A stretch of 64,000 nt of DNA, from the NCBI GenBank assembly GCA_016709765.1, contig JADJMD010000014.1, positions 327,377 through 391,376 on the forward strand. Reading direction: 5' to 3'. Origin of the DNA: Ignavibacteriales bacterium. Its GTDB lineage: Bacteria; Bacteroidota; Ignavibacteria; Ignavibacteriales; Ignavibacteriaceae. Under the pieces are notes generated by a model. It had not been told where the DNA came from. It ran no database searches and saw nothing but the letters and a program-made list of their open reading frames with translations. Position 1 is the first letter of the stretch; every line of letters starts with the position of its first letter. Positions 1-8,729 of this stretch are shown here, one piece after another. Position numbers and translations under genes: made by a program.

Positions 1-119
1 AATTTTGGAAGTGTTGGAACTACTTTGCTGCCGAAAATTGGAGATGTAATTAGTGCAGTAGAAATCCTTATGAAAATTAGAATAACTATTATAAAATCTA
101 CTATACCAAACATCTTCAT
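1..119 (-). CDS. fliR: Flagellar export gate protein FliR, N-terminal fragment
   Basis: This is the first ~39 codons of a gene that runs off the left edge. The start ATG overlaps the fliQ stop as ATGA (116-119), typical of translational coupling. The visible residues are a hydrophobic helix followed by an IRIS...SPIFGS-type stretch, as at the start of FliR, an inner-membrane component of the flagellar type III export gate. Position directly after fliP and fliQ supports the call. Only the N-terminus is seen, so fusion to FlhB or completeness cannot be judged. Confidence 0.85.
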   Translation of the reverse strand, partial: MKMFGIVDFIIVILIFIRISTALITSPIFGSKVVPTLPK

Positions 120-385
120 CTTACCAGTGTGATAAACATTGTAAAATATTTTTCAGTAAACGTTACCAGCGTGTCTATTATCCATGGTAAAAGAATAACA
201 ATTGTTAGAACAGTAAAAAATATTTTTGGTACGAAAGTTAAGGTCATTTCTTGTATTGATGTGGCGGCTTGAAATATCGAGACTACAATTCCAACAAACA
301 TTGCAACCGCTAGAATTGGAAGTAGAATTAAAAACGCGGTACTAAATGCGTCTTTCAAAATTTCAACAAGTAGTTCTTCTGTCAT
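116..385 (-). CDS. fliQ: Flagellar export gate protein FliQ
   Basis: An 89-residue protein of normal FliQ length with two hydrophobic helices (about residues 15-38 and 52-75) separated by the family-typical QAATSIQEMTLTFVPK loop. FliQ sits with FliP and FliR in the helical export gate at the centre of the MS ring. The gene follows fliP with no gap (its start is at 385, fliP ends at 386) and overlaps fliR by four bases, so the three are surely co-translated. Confidence 0.95.
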   Translation of the reverse strand: MTEELLVEILKDAFSTAFLILLPILAVAMFVGIVVSIFQAATSIQEMTLTFVPKIFFTVLTIVILLPWIIDTLVTFTEKYFTMFITLVR

Positions 386-1150
386 TTAAGCAAAACTCCT
401 TACAACAGAACCGATTATTAGATTCCATCCATCAACAAGAATAAAAAGCAATATTTTAAATGGAAGTGAAACAAGCATCGGCGGAAGCATCATCATACCC
501 ATAGACATTAGAATACTTGAGATGATCATATCAACCATTAGAAACGGAATGAACAAAAAGAATCCTATTATAAATCCAGTTCGTAATTCGCTTATAACAA
601 AAGCAGGGATTACAATATAAGTTGGAAGTTCATTTCGATTCTTGGGTCTTGTCATATTAGCTAGTGAAATAAAAAGTCCAAGATCTTCATCTCTTACATT
701 TCTAAACATAAATTCTCTTATTGGCTCAATACCTTTATTATAGGCTTCCTCAGTTGTTATCTTTTCATCCATCAAAGGTTTAAGTGCTTCTTCGTTAACT
801 TTATTCCAGGTTGGCGCCATCACAAAAAAAGTAATAAAAAGTGCAACACCGGCTAATAGCTGTCCTGGTGGCATTTGCTGGGTACCGAGTGCACTTTTTA
901 AAAAATGGAAAACAATGATTATTCTTAAATATGCAGTTGTCATAATCATTATAGATGGCGCCAACGCAAGAATGGTCATCAACAACAAAATTTGTAGTGT
1001 TACAGAAACATCCTGCGGATTGTCAGAACTTCCAACCTGAACATCAAGTTTAGGTAAGGGAAAGGATAGGCTTTGTGTTTGTTGCGCAAATGAGTTCGCA
1101 GCAAATAAAAAAATAAATGTTAAAACTATATAAAGGTTTTTGTTTTTCAT
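386..1150 (-). CDS. fliP: Flagellar export gate protein FliP
   Basis: A 254-residue protein of normal FliP length. It has an N-terminal signal-like hydrophobic segment ending in SFAQQ, then the membrane segments and conserved core of the family: MTILALAPSIMIMTTAYLRI, HFLKSALGTQQMPP and the MVDMIISSILMSMGMMMLPP region near the C-terminus. FliP pentamerises as the main export-gate channel subunit. Its start overlaps the end of fliO by four bases (1147-1150), consistent with a tightly coupled fliL-to-fliR operon. Confidence 0.96.
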   Translation of the reverse strand: MKNKNLYIVLTFIFLFAANSFAQQTQSLSFPLPKLDVQVGSSDNPQDVSVTLQILLLMTILALAPSIMIMTTAYLRIIIVFHFLKSALGTQQMPPGQLLAGVALFITFFVMAPTWNKVNEEALKPLMDEKITTEEAYNKGIEPIREFMFRNVRDEDLGLFISLANMTRPKNRNELPTYIVIPAFVISELRTGFIIGFFLFIPFLMVDMIISSILMSMGMMMLPPMLVSLPFKILLFILVDGWNLIIGSVVRSFA

Positions 1151-1479
1151 CTGGGAAGAAATTTTTTAAAAACATCTGCAAAGTTTTGCGAGGGCAGATT
1201 TGCTGAATCGTTTATAATATCTGTTTCATCAGCATCAATTTCTTTTAATAAAGAAATATTGTTTTCGCTAACACCGAGAATTAATAATTTATCTTTTACT
1301 TTTACAACCGATAAGAATTTTTTTGGCATTATCATCTGGTTGTTGATAACCTTTATATCAAGTAAAGTATTCCCACCGCGTTTAAATGAATATCGTTTGA
1401 CAAATACAAGTAGTCCGTAAAGCATTCCACAGATAAGCAGCAGCGGAAAAATTAGTTTTACTATTTCAAAGAATGACAT
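1147..1479 (-). CDS. fliO: FliO-like flagellar export assembly factor
   Basis: A 110-residue protein with one N-terminal membrane helix (about residues 7-27), a basic stretch (VKRYSFKRGG) and a small cytoplasmic beta-rich domain with the KFLSVVKVKDKLLILGVSE pattern typical of FliO. FliO helps assemble the FliP ring. Sequence conservation in this family is weak, so the call rests on the single helix, the domain pattern and the position between fliN and fliP. It overlaps fliP by four bases. Confidence 0.85.
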   Translation of the reverse strand: MSFFEIVKLIFPLLLICGMLYGLLVFVKRYSFKRGGNTLLDIKVINNQMIMPKKFLSVVKVKDKLLILGVSENNISLLKEIDADETDIINDSANLPSQNFADVFKKFLPR

Positions 1480-1481
1480 AA

Positions 1482-1889
1482 TCAGATTGCCTTTAGGCGA
1501 TTTGAAACATCAACAAGATTTACTATTCTGATTCCGAAGTGCTTATCTATAACCACAACTTCGCCTTCAGCAATTTTCTTGTTGTTAACAAAAATATCCA
1601 CCGGTTCACTTGCTAATTTATCAAGCTCAATTACATAACCGCGTTCTAGTTCAAGTATTTCTTTAATTTGCATTTGAGTTCTACCGAGCTCAATGTAAAT
1701 ACTTAATTGCAAGTCTTTCAGAAAGCTTAACTTTTCCATCGAGTCATTTCCACTGAATCTTGATTCTTCAAACTCTGGTAGCTCTGCTTCATTTATGGAT
1801 TTTACTTTTCCGTTACCGTTTCTACCGTCTTTATTTGAGCTTTCATAATCTTTCAACGATTCTTCCCCTTGTTTTAATACTTCTTCCAT
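1482..1889 (-). CDS. fliN: Flagellar motor switch protein FliN
   Basis: A 135-residue protein. The first ~50 residues are polar and probably disordered (KDGRNGNGK, then acidic). The C-terminal SpoA/SPOA domain (about 55-135) carries the FliN signature: LQLSIYIELGRTQMQIKEIL, LERGYVIELDKLASEPVDI and GEVVVIDKHFGIRI. FliN lines the bottom of the C ring, binds FliM and docks the FliH-FliI export ATPase. It lies two bases upstream of fliO and twelve downstream of fliM. Confidence 0.95.
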   Translation of the reverse strand: MEEVLKQGEESLKDYESSNKDGRNGNGKVKSINEAELPEFEESRFSGNDSMEKLSFLKDLQLSIYIELGRTQMQIKEILELERGYVIELDKLASEPVDIFVNNKKIAEGEVVVIDKHFGIRIVNLVDVSNRLKAI

Positions 1890-1901
1890 CGCAGACTTTC
1901 C

Positions 1902-2876
1902 TTAGTATGAATTATTGTTTAATAAATTTTTTGTAATCTTAATTGCTTTATGATTGTTTGAAATTCCGGGATGACCATAAAACAAAACTTTGTTGTAAAC
2001 TCTTACAATGTGCTCATCTTGTATCTTGTTATCCAAAACTATCACATCACCTTTTTTAAGGTCAGAAAAATCTTTAATTGAAATTGATGATTTCCCCAGT
2101 TCGACAGTTAGCGGCACATAGGTATGATTTAAATGTTTACTTAATATATCTTTAGTTGTTTTGCCTTGGTTTTTATTCGGTCTAGATGAAGATAGTTTTT
2201 GTGAAGACATTTTTGCAAGAATAGAATCAAATGCAAATGTTGCAAAACATAAGTTCATCAGATATGTTTCTTCACCAAAAGAAAATTCAAACGAGATCAG
2301 CAGTACTGATTCGTTTGGGGAGGTAAGCTGAACAAAATCAATATCCGGCTCAAAGTGATCCACCACGAAATCCATATTATCTATTATCTGCCAGGTTTTT
2401 TTTAGATCATGCATAACCTTTTCAACTATTGAACTTAAAACTTTTTGCTCAATTAGTGTAATGTTGTTGCTTTGTTTTTTACTGGAACCATTACCGCCAA
2501 GCAGCCTATCCACAAGGGTTAACGCAAGATCGGCATTAAGTTCTAATATTCCTTTTATGTCTGTGTTTTTTATCTGGAAAGTATAAAGACAAGCAGGATT
2601 GGGAACAGAAAGCACATACTCTGAATAATAAATCTGATCAATTGTATTAACTTTTATATTTACAACTGTCTGAAGTTTTGTAACAAGAAAAGAACTTAAG
2701 CTTTCTGCAAAGTTTTCGTGGATGTTTCTTATTGTACGCAGTTGAGTTTTAGAAATTCTGTTTGGCAATCTAAAATCATAAGGAATTACTTCATCCTCAA
2801 CTTGCACTTGCGGAACAGATTCTCCCCCGCTTTGTAACAGCGCATCTATTTCTGATTGTGATAATACTTCTGACAT
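1902..2876 (-). CDS. fliM: Flagellar motor switch protein FliM
   Basis: A 324-residue protein of normal length. The N-terminal peptide LSQSEIDALL (residues 5-14) is the classical phospho-CheY docking motif, followed by a linker, the CheC-like middle domain (about 45-225) and a C-terminal SpoA domain (about 255-320, with VPLTVELGKSSISIKDFSDL). The intact docking peptide means the motor should respond to CheY-P. The CheZ-like protein encoded in the che operon ends in a very similar peptide. Confidence 0.97.
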   Translation of the reverse strand: MSEVLSQSEIDALLQSGGESVPQVQVEDEVIPYDFRLPNRISKTQLRTIRNIHENFAESLSSFLVTKLQTVVNIKVNTIDQIYYSEYVLSVPNPACLYTFQIKNTDIKGILELNADLALTLVDRLLGGNGSSKKQSNNITLIEQKVLSSIVEKVMHDLKKTWQIIDNMDFVVDHFEPDIDFVQLTSPNESVLLISFEFSFGEETYLMNLCFATFAFDSILAKMSSQKLSSSRPNKNQGKTTKDILSKHLNHTYVPLTVELGKSSISIKDFSDLKKGDVIVLDNKIQDEHIVRVYNKVLFYGHPGISNNHKAIKITKNLLNNNSY

Positions 2877-2889
2877 AATTTTAGATTGA

Positions 2890-3456
2890 TTACTGAATAA
2901 TAAATTTGCTGAAATAAATATTATTTACTTTTGATCCGGGCATCTGAACAGCAAGATTTTTTAGAATCTCTGTTTTTAAAGTATCCCTGTAAGTTGAACT
3001 GCCAAGCTGAGTTGTATTTTTACTTGATAGGACACTTATGATTGCGTCTTTAACAATGACTTGTTTTTCTTCCAATGTTTTTTTGGCTTCTTCAGTTTCA
3101 ACCGAAAGACCAAGACTTGCCAGCAGAAGCATTTTGCCATTTGTTTGTGCGGGGTTTACAATCATATCATCAACAGAAAAAATTAAACCACCTGTGTTAC
3201 CTTCAGCATTTTTATTTTCTGCCTCACCTGAGTGACCATTGTTGGATTCTTCTTTTGTTTCTCCTGTTTTGTCTGCTTCTTTTTGAGCAATTGTATGACC
3301 TCCTGTTAAAAGAACATTTGCAGTTATAAAGTAAACCGCTACCAATTGCACAATAAAGATGGGTAATCCAATCATTAAAATTTTTGGATTGAACATAGAC
3401 GATTTAGTTTTCGCCTGAATGATTTCCGGGGGTGTATTTGTATTTTCTTCTGCCAT
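2890..3456 (-). CDS. fliL: Flagellar basal body-associated protein FliL
   Basis: A 188-residue protein with a cytoplasmic N-terminus (~22 residues), one membrane helix (about 27-50), a polar Glu/Asn/Gly linker and a C-terminal periplasmic domain with the FliL pattern (VNPAQTNGKMLLLASLGLSVETEEA, then KVNNIYFSKFIIQ). FliL surrounds stator units and affects torque. It is the first gene of the fliL-M-N-O-P-Q-R unit. No clear Shine-Dalgarno precedes the ATG, and the sigma54-like promoter found just upstream would leave a leader of only a few bases, so a slightly later start is possible. Confidence 0.92.
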   Translation of the reverse strand: MAEENTNTPPEIIQAKTKSSMFNPKILMIGLPIFIVQLVAVYFITANVLLTGGHTIAQKEADKTGETKEESNNGHSGEAENKNAEGNTGGLIFSVDDMIVNPAQTNGKMLLLASLGLSVETEEAKKTLEEKQVIVKDAIISVLSSKNTTQLGSSTYRDTLKTEILKNLAVQMPGSKVNNIYFSKFIIQ

Positions 3457-3469
3457 AATGGTAAGTCAG

Positions 3470-3486
3470 TTGCAACCGATATGCCA
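3470..3486 (-). promoter_or_regulatory. Sigma54-type promoter upstream of fliL
   Basis: Read on the minus strand this is TGGCAT-ATCGG-TTGCAA, matching the sigma54 consensus TGGCAC-N5-TTGCA at all key positions, including GG and GC ten bases apart. Transcription would start near 3460, almost at the fliL ATG (3456). A sigma54 activator gene lies at 54.0-55.4 kb, so a sigma54-dependent flagellar class is plausible. The very short leader is the main doubt. Confidence 0.6.
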
Positions 3487-3746
3487 TTAAAGATTTGGGT
3501 GGAAATTGAGAAAAGAAGCAAATAAGAAAAGATTTTGTGGTTAATATTATGCAGATGGGTAAAAAGGATTAAATTGTAGGACGATTAAAGTCCTAGCAAA
3601 AAGTATAATGAAAATTCATAGATGCTGATACCCAGCCTGGCTTTACCCATTAAAAAAATAACATAAAAATACATTGATTATAAATGAACGTTTACTACAT
3701 TAATACCAGCTTATAAATTGTTTTTCTTATAATCTAAGGGGATTTT
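3487..3746. other. Divergent intergenic region with nested inverted repeats
   Basis: This 260-base gap separates fliL from the divergent lipoprotein gene and holds no credible gene. It contains an outer inverted repeat ATGGGTAAA (3555-3563) / TTTACCCAT (3642-3650), an inner perfect hairpin TAGGAC-N7-GTCCTA (3577-3595) and a small palindrome ATGAAAATTCAT (3608-3619). The structure could be a terminator, a leader RNA or an operator. I could not match it to a known riboswitch class. An AGGGG Shine-Dalgarno lies just before the plus-strand gene at about 3737. Confidence 0.5.
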
Positions 3747-5822
3747 ATGAAATCAATAGTTTTATTTGCAATTGCTCTTATCGCCTTAATTACTTTAAGT
3801 TCTTGTGAATACAATCCCGTCGAACCTTACGATTTAACACCCAAGGTGTCAATTGTACGTCCCATTAATAACTCTTCAGTGTCTGATTCTATTACGGTTC
3901 AAATTCTTGTTAATAATATTGATGCAAAACGAGTTGAGCTATTCTTTGATCATTATGTAATAGATAATGCTGTTTTTCAAAAACCTCCTTATGAATATTT
4001 TATTGATTGTAGATGGTATGAGGAAGGAAGCCAGCATATTCTACAAGCAAAGGCTTATAATCAATCCGGTAAAGTTATTGAATCGGATTACACTATTTTT
4101 AATATTTATAGGTTTATGCCGAGTAGTCTGAATGCACTTTTAACTTCCGATACAACTATTTCTCTTAGCTGGTCAGACAATTGCAAATTTGAAACAGGAT
4201 TTGAACTTGAACAAGCGATAGATGATTCTAATTTTATTAAGATTGCTTTACTTGATTCAAATGTTACAACTTACACTATCCATGGAAATTTTGAAACGGA
4301 AAAAAAATATTTCTTTCGGGTTAGAGCTTTAACTGAAAATCAATTTAGTGGTTACTCTAATATCACCCAAGCCTCTATACAATTATTTACTCCCGTTAAT
4401 CTACGCGCTTCTTCAATTACTGATACCTCTATAGTTTTAAATTGGGATGACAATAATACTTTTGAAAAGGGATATGCTATTTCCGAATTTTCAAATGGAA
4501 CGTATAATGTTATAAGAATACTACCTGCCGGAACTAACTCTTTTATTTATTATAAACAGTTTTATATTTATAATCAATATAAGTTTGCAATTCACGCTAT
4601 AAGGGACAATTATTTCTCTGATAAAGGATATTTTCAACCAGTTCTAATTTCATTCCTCCCACCAACTGAACTGACTTTCGAACACAATTCCCAATCGTCA
4701 GTAAAATTAAAATGGAATTATAATACTACTTTTGAAAAAGGTTTTATCATTTATCGTACGGACGATCAGAATGTTTTTTCAGAAATCGGAAGAGTGGGTA
4801 AGAACTTTATTGAGTATGTTAGCAGTAACTTGGACACTAGTAAATCTTATCTGTATAAAGTATCTGCATATACAGATGGTAATACTTCGGGTTCGACAAA
4901 TGTCATCAAAGTATTTTTTGGGAAAACCATTTCATTAAATAAAAAAATTCAAGTCCCTTATGGAATTTCTGAAGCTGTTGTAAGTAATGATTTTTCAATT
5001 GCGGCTTTTGGTGGATATATTTCTAACGGGGTTTGTATTAGAATAATAAAAGTATCTGATGGAAGTATTATTAGAACTTTTTTAGGTGACAGTACTGATC
5101 AGATATTTGAACGGCTTACAATAAGTCCAGATAATAGGTTCGTGGCAGGCATTGGTAATTATCATACTTTATTGGTTTTTGATATCTCAACTGGTCTTTT
5201 AGTTAAAAAATTAGATCTTATTACTTCTCCAAATTATATTAAATATAGTAGTGATGGTAAATTTTTAATTATGGAAAGAAATAACAAATTAAGATTCTAC
5301 AATACTACAACCTGGTCATGGGAAGATCGTATGATTTTCAATGACGACTCATATTGCTTGACGATTGATAATATCGATCAATATGTTGCAGCAGGATTTT
5401 ATAATTCTGATGCTAAGATATATAACTATCAGACCGGTGCTTATGTGCATGATATTTCAGAATCTTTCAGAACATTTGCTCTCAAATATAATCTTAATAA
5501 TAAGAAACTATTCTTTTCAGCATATGGTTCTCTAAAAATCTTAGATATTAATTCTAACACTATCACTAGACAACTAGACAACATAGGGGCTGTAAATAAT
5601 TTTGATGTTACAGATGATGAAGATTTAGTAGTCTTTACCGGCGGTGACGGAATCTCTTTCTGGAATACGCAAAAAAATAAACATTATAGAGTACCTTTTG
5701 ACAACGATACATTTCGTGAAGTTTATATAAGCCCTGATAATAATACATTGTTTGCAAGAGAATTTTTTAAAAGTTATGTTTTATGTGATTTAGAATATAA
5801 ATGGCTATTGGATACTAACTAG
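3747..5822 (+). CDS. Surface lipoprotein with Ig/fibronectin-like repeats and a beta-propeller
   Basis: A 691-residue protein. Residues 1-20 form a lipoprotein signal peptide with lipobox LSSC (Cys20). Next comes an Ig-like region (about 30-125, starting PKVSIVRPINNSSVSDS). Three fibronectin type III-like repeats follow (about 130-210, 215-300, 305-390), each with an SLSW/VLNW/KLKW strand and an F(E)KG(F/Y) motif. The C-terminal ~290 residues look like a WD40/YVTN-type propeller (DGSIIRTFLGD, SPDNRFVAGIG, SPDNNTLFAR). It is the only plus-strand gene seen and separates the flgE and fliL operons. Its substrate and any role in motility are unknown; it may simply be an unrelated insertion. Confidence 0.85.
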   Translation: MKSIVLFAIALIALITLSSCEYNPVEPYDLTPKVSIVRPINNSSVSDSITVQILVNNIDAKRVELFFDHYVIDNAVFQKPPYEYFIDCRWYEEGSQHILQAKAYNQSGKVIESDYTIFNIYRFMPSSLNALLTSDTTISLSWSDNCKFETGFELEQAIDDSNFIKIALLDSNVTTYTIHGNFETEKKYFFRVRALTENQFSGYSNITQASIQLFTPVNLRASSITDTSIVLNWDDNNTFEKGYAISEFSNGTYNVIRILPAGTNSFIYYKQFYIYNQYKFAIHAIRDNYFSDKGYFQPVLISFLPPTELTFEHNSQSSVKLKWNYNTTFEKGFIIYRTDDQNVFSEIGRVGKNFIEYVSSNLDTSKSYLYKVSAYTDGNTSGSTNVIKVFFGKTISLNKKIQVPYGISEAVVSNDFSIAAFGGYISNGVCIRIIKVSDGSIIRTFLGDSTDQIFERLTISPDNRFVAGIGNYHTLLVFDISTGLLVKKLDLITSPNYIKYSSDGKFLIMERNNKLRFYNTTTWSWEDRMIFNDDSYCLTIDNIDQYVAAGFYNSDAKIYNYQTGAYVHDISESFRTFALKYNLNNKKLFFSAYGSLKILDINSNTITRQLDNIGAVNNFDVTDDEDLVVFTGGDGISFWNTQKNKHYRVPFDNDTFREVYISPDNNTLFAREFFKSYVLCDLEYKWLLDTN

Positions 5823-5872
5823 TAACAAACTGAGTTAGAAAATATTATGGATATAATTTTAAATCCTTTAAC

Positions 5873-5901
5873 AAAAAAAGGGAGCTTATTAAGCTCCCTT
5901 T
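5873..5901 (-). terminator. Rho-independent terminator after flgE
   Basis: A perfect 11-bp stem (AAAGGGAGCTT / AAGCTCCCTTT, 5877-5901) with a 3-base loop is followed on the minus strand by seven Ts (5873-5879). It lies 22 bases past the flgE stop. On the plus strand the same hairpin is followed by TTTATT, so it may also end the convergent lipoprotein transcript. Confidence 0.9.
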
Positions 5902-5923
5902 ATTAACTACTATTTAAGAAATA

Positions 5924-7558
5924 TTATCTAACTAAGTTTGTTATTTCCTGAAGTAATGTATCTGATACAGTTACAATTCTTGCACTTGATTGGAATCCAC
6001 GTTGTGCTACAATCATTCTGGTAAACTCTTCTGATAAGTCCACATTAGATTGTTCAAGAGCGCCTGATTGAATTGTTGTTCCAGTTGATTCCCCTGGTGC
6101 ACCAATTAACGGATCACCTGTGTTTGCAGAAACCGTAAACATGTTGTCACCAACACTAATCATTCCGTTTAAATTCGGAAACGTTGCAACCAAGATCTGT
6201 GCAAGTTGTCTTGATTGACCATTAGAGAACACTCCAACTATGTATCCGTATTGATCAATATTTATATTTGATAATGAAGCAGCTGAAGATCCGTTTTGTG
6301 TTAGTGCAGAGACAACTGAACTTGAAGAAGTTTGTGTTACACCTGTGAAATTATCACCTAGACTAAGGACGATATTCTGTGAACTTGCACCACCTGTTGG
6401 TGTAAAAGTAACAACTGGTGGGTTTGGAGATATTGCGTTGATTGAACCATCAGGATTAAATGAAATTGTTCCTGTATTTCCTGACAATGTACCATCAGCA
6501 GAAGGAACACTCGAACTCCAGTTCCAGTTATTATTAGATGTTTTTGTAAACTTTAATGTTAAAGTATGTGCAGAACCCAATGAGTCAAATATTGTTACAG
6601 ACCCTGTTACAATAGTTGGATCACGATTATCATCAACATTAGATGCTAATGAATTTGAATTTGCTGTTTGTGTAACGGCAACAGGGTCATACGAAAAATT
6701 AATTCCTAATGTTGCATTCGTAATGCCTATTGGTGTGGGGGCACCACCATTCATTGTAAGCATGTCACCTGTAGCTGGATCAAAAACTACCACAGCTGTT
6801 GTTGGCGCAACAACTGCAGCACCGGAAGAATTTAACAATTGATATGTCATATCATATGTATCGGCAGCAGTTTTTGTATATGTAACTTCAAATGTATAAG
6901 CGTTACCATTTTCATCATAAATTGTATTCTGATCTGTGACGGAATCGCCAACCAATAAAGCAGAGTTAATATTACCAGTTTGTAAGTATTCTTCAGATCC
7001 TGTAAGACTTGACGAACTATCTAAATTGCCCCCCCAGGAAATATCTGTGGTTGCAACTGCTGGTAATCTTAAATTAGAATCGATTATAATATCTTCAAGA
7101 TAGTTTCCGGGAGGTACACTTCCTTCGGTATTTGCAACTTTACCCTGTACAATGGCACCATTAGATGAGTTTACTAATCTGCCTTCTGCATCAAAAATAA
7201 ATGCACCGGCTCTGGAATAAAATCTTTCGCCGTTATTATCCAGAACAAATAGTCCTTTACCTTGCAGTGCTAGATCTGTGGTTGTGCCTGTTCCTTCGAA
7301 TGTACCTTGAGTCCAGTTACGATCAATTGAATTCATTTTCATTCCAAGGCCGATCTGGAATGTATTAGTTCCACCACCGGTTTCTGTTGGGTTAGAACCA
7401 TAGCGGACAACTTTGTTAAAAGTATCACTAAAAGTAATTCGTGATCCTTTATAACCAATTGTATTTACGTTAGCAATATTGTTGCTAATTACGTCCATCA
7501 TTGCTTGATGGTTGCGAAGACCGGAAACACCGGAGAAAAGAGAATTTATAAGAGACAT
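5924..7558 (-). CDS. flgE: Flagellar hook protein FlgE
   Basis: A 544-residue hook subunit. The N-terminus has the rod/hook family signature SLFSGVSGLRNHQAMMDVISNNIANVNTIGYK, and the C-terminus ends in the matching coiled-coil (SNVDLSEEFTRMIVAQRGFQSSARIV...LLQEITNLV). The Thr/Ser/Asn-rich middle (about 150-430) is the exposed D1/D2 part and makes this longer than the 402-residue Salmonella protein. A strong Shine-Dalgarno (TAGGAGGT) lies eight bases before ATG. The gene is set apart from the preceding gene by a 99-base structured leader and ends at a strong terminator, consistent with high separate expression. Confidence 0.96.
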   Translation of the reverse strand: MSLINSLFSGVSGLRNHQAMMDVISNNIANVNTIGYKGSRITFSDTFNKVVRYGSNPTETGGGTNTFQIGLGMKMNSIDRNWTQGTFEGTGTTTDLALQGKGLFVLDNNGERFYSRAGAFIFDAEGRLVNSSNGAIVQGKVANTEGSVPPGNYLEDIIIDSNLRLPAVATTDISWGGNLDSSSSLTGSEEYLQTGNINSALLVGDSVTDQNTIYDENGNAYTFEVTYTKTAADTYDMTYQLLNSSGAAVVAPTTAVVVFDPATGDMLTMNGGAPTPIGITNATLGINFSYDPVAVTQTANSNSLASNVDDNRDPTIVTGSVTIFDSLGSAHTLTLKFTKTSNNNWNWSSSVPSADGTLSGNTGTISFNPDGSINAISPNPPVVTFTPTGGASSQNIVLSLGDNFTGVTQTSSSSVVSALTQNGSSAASLSNINIDQYGYIVGVFSNGQSRQLAQILVATFPNLNGMISVGDNMFTVSANTGDPLIGAPGESTGTTIQSGALEQSNVDLSEEFTRMIVAQRGFQSSARIVTVSDTLLQEITNLVR

Positions 7559-7588
7559 TTTAACCTCCTAAGGTTTTTAGTTCTAATC

Positions 7589-7639
7589 GTTCAACTTCAG
7601 TCAGTCAGTTGAACTGGGCGTCCTTAAAAGGTCCCGCCC
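7589..7639 (-). promoter_or_regulatory. Two hairpins in the flgE leader
   Basis: The gap between the TIGR02530-type gene and flgE contains two stem-loops: GGGCG...CGCCC (7616-7639) with an inner CCTT/AAGG pairing, and a perfect 8-bp stem GTTCAACT / AGTTGAAC (7589-7614) whose loop holds GACTGACTGA. Neither is followed by a T-tract, so termination is unlikely. They could set a processing point or stabilise flgE mRNA for high hook-protein output. Function is inferred only from placement. Confidence 0.6.
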
Positions 7640-7657
7640 GTAGTTAATTAATATTTT

Positions 7658-8032
7658 TTAAGTTGCAAAAACTACGCTGTCGATATTTGTAAAAACATTT
7701 TCCTTACTATCTGCAATCGACATAGCAGTAATAACTGTTTTATTTGGAATGTTTACAATAAACGCTGTTGCGTTCATCATTACAAGTGAATCTTTTGATC
7801 CTTTCAATTCTGCTCTTTCAACAGCAGTATTGATTTTTAACATTTCTTCATCACTTAGTTCAATATTTCTTTCTTCCAATCTTTTAAGAGCATGCGACGA
7901 GAATTTTACTTTCTCCAGCTCTTTCTGAAAGATTGATTCAAAACTATCACCTGGACTTTTTATCCTGGGATTGCTTCCGTTGTAATCACCAATGGGAACA
8001 AACGGAACGCTTATTCCATTAATTTCCGGCAT
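7658..8032 (-). CDS. TIGR02530-type flagellar operon protein
   Basis: A 124-residue protein matching the short flagellar operon family (TIGR02530) found beside flgD and flgE in many phyla. The conserved core is visible: KFSSHALKRLEERNIELSDEE, AVERAELKGSKDSLVMM, AFIVNIPNKTVITAM and ENVFTNIDSVVF near the C-terminus. Its function is not firmly established; it is often discussed as a hook-assembly accessory. It lies five bases after flgD and before the flgE leader. Confidence 0.88.
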   Translation of the reverse strand: MPEINGISVPFVPIGDYNGSNPRIKSPGDSFESIFQKELEKVKFSSHALKRLEERNIELSDEEMLKINTAVERAELKGSKDSLVMMNATAFIVNIPNKTVITAMSIADSKENVFTNIDSVVFAT

Positions 8033-8037
8033 TTGTT

Positions 8038-8721
8038 TTATCCTTCATCATCTGAGTTATAAATTTCCATTATATCCGAAAGATTATATTGAGCTCCGTT
8101 TACAACCAGCATTGTACCGTTTTCTGTAAACTTAACTCCATCAATTTTTCCAAGAACATAAGTTGAATAAGACATCAGGTTACTATCAGCATCTTTCGGT
8201 TCAACTTTAAAAGTGTATCTCCCCTGAGGTACACTATTACCATCATTATCGGAAAAATCCCAAATAAGTTTATTATCTCCAGAATTTTTAGGAGCGTTTT
8301 CTATAGTTTTTACTAATTGTCCACTTTCATTATAAATTTTAACTGTTACACTGCTTGCCATCGTGCTTAAGTCGTAACCAAGTGTTGTGTTTTCCTGTCC
8401 GTTATTCTGGAATGTATTTCCGCTGAGTTTCACCTCTTTACCAATAAGTGTTGCAGCAAGCGTGTTGTTTATCGATTGTGACAAATAATAGTTTGCATTT
8501 ATGCTTGTATCCATCGAGTCATTAAGATTCATTAACTGTTCTAACGATGTAAACTGGGCTAATTGTGATGCAAACTCTGTCCCTTCCATTGGACTCATTG
8601 GGTCTTGATTTTGTAGTTGCGCAAGCATCAGTTTTAAAAAATCCTCTTTCCCCATTGCTGTACCATTAGTTAAACCGCCGGATGCGTAACCACTTGTTAT
8701 ATTTGATAATCCATTAACCAT
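8038..8721 (-). CDS. flgD: Hook cap/scaffolding protein FlgD
   Basis: A 227-residue protein. The N-terminal FlgD region carries the family motif GKEDFLKLMLAQLQNQDPMSPM and EFASQLAQFTSLEQL. The C-terminal ~110 residues form a FlgD Ig-like domain (VKIYNESGQLVKTIENAPKNSG...WDFSDNDGNSVPQGRYTFKV). FlgD caps the growing hook and is needed for FlgE polymerisation. It sits eight bases downstream of fliK. Confidence 0.95.
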   Translation of the reverse strand: MVNGLSNITSGYASGGLTNGTAMGKEDFLKLMLAQLQNQDPMSPMEGTEFASQLAQFTSLEQLMNLNDSMDTSINANYYLSQSINNTLAATLIGKEVKLSGNTFQNNGQENTTLGYDLSTMASSVTVKIYNESGQLVKTIENAPKNSGDNKLIWDFSDNDGNSVPQGRYTFKVEPKDADSNLMSYSTYVLGKIDGVKFTENGTMLVVNGAQYNLSDIMEIYNSDDEG

Positions 8722-8729
8722 TTTTTCTC

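Noticed and set aside
6345..6842. A 165-codon plus-strand open frame opposite flgE.
   Set aside because: It is antisense to the variable middle of a clear flgE gene and has no ribosome site or family pattern.
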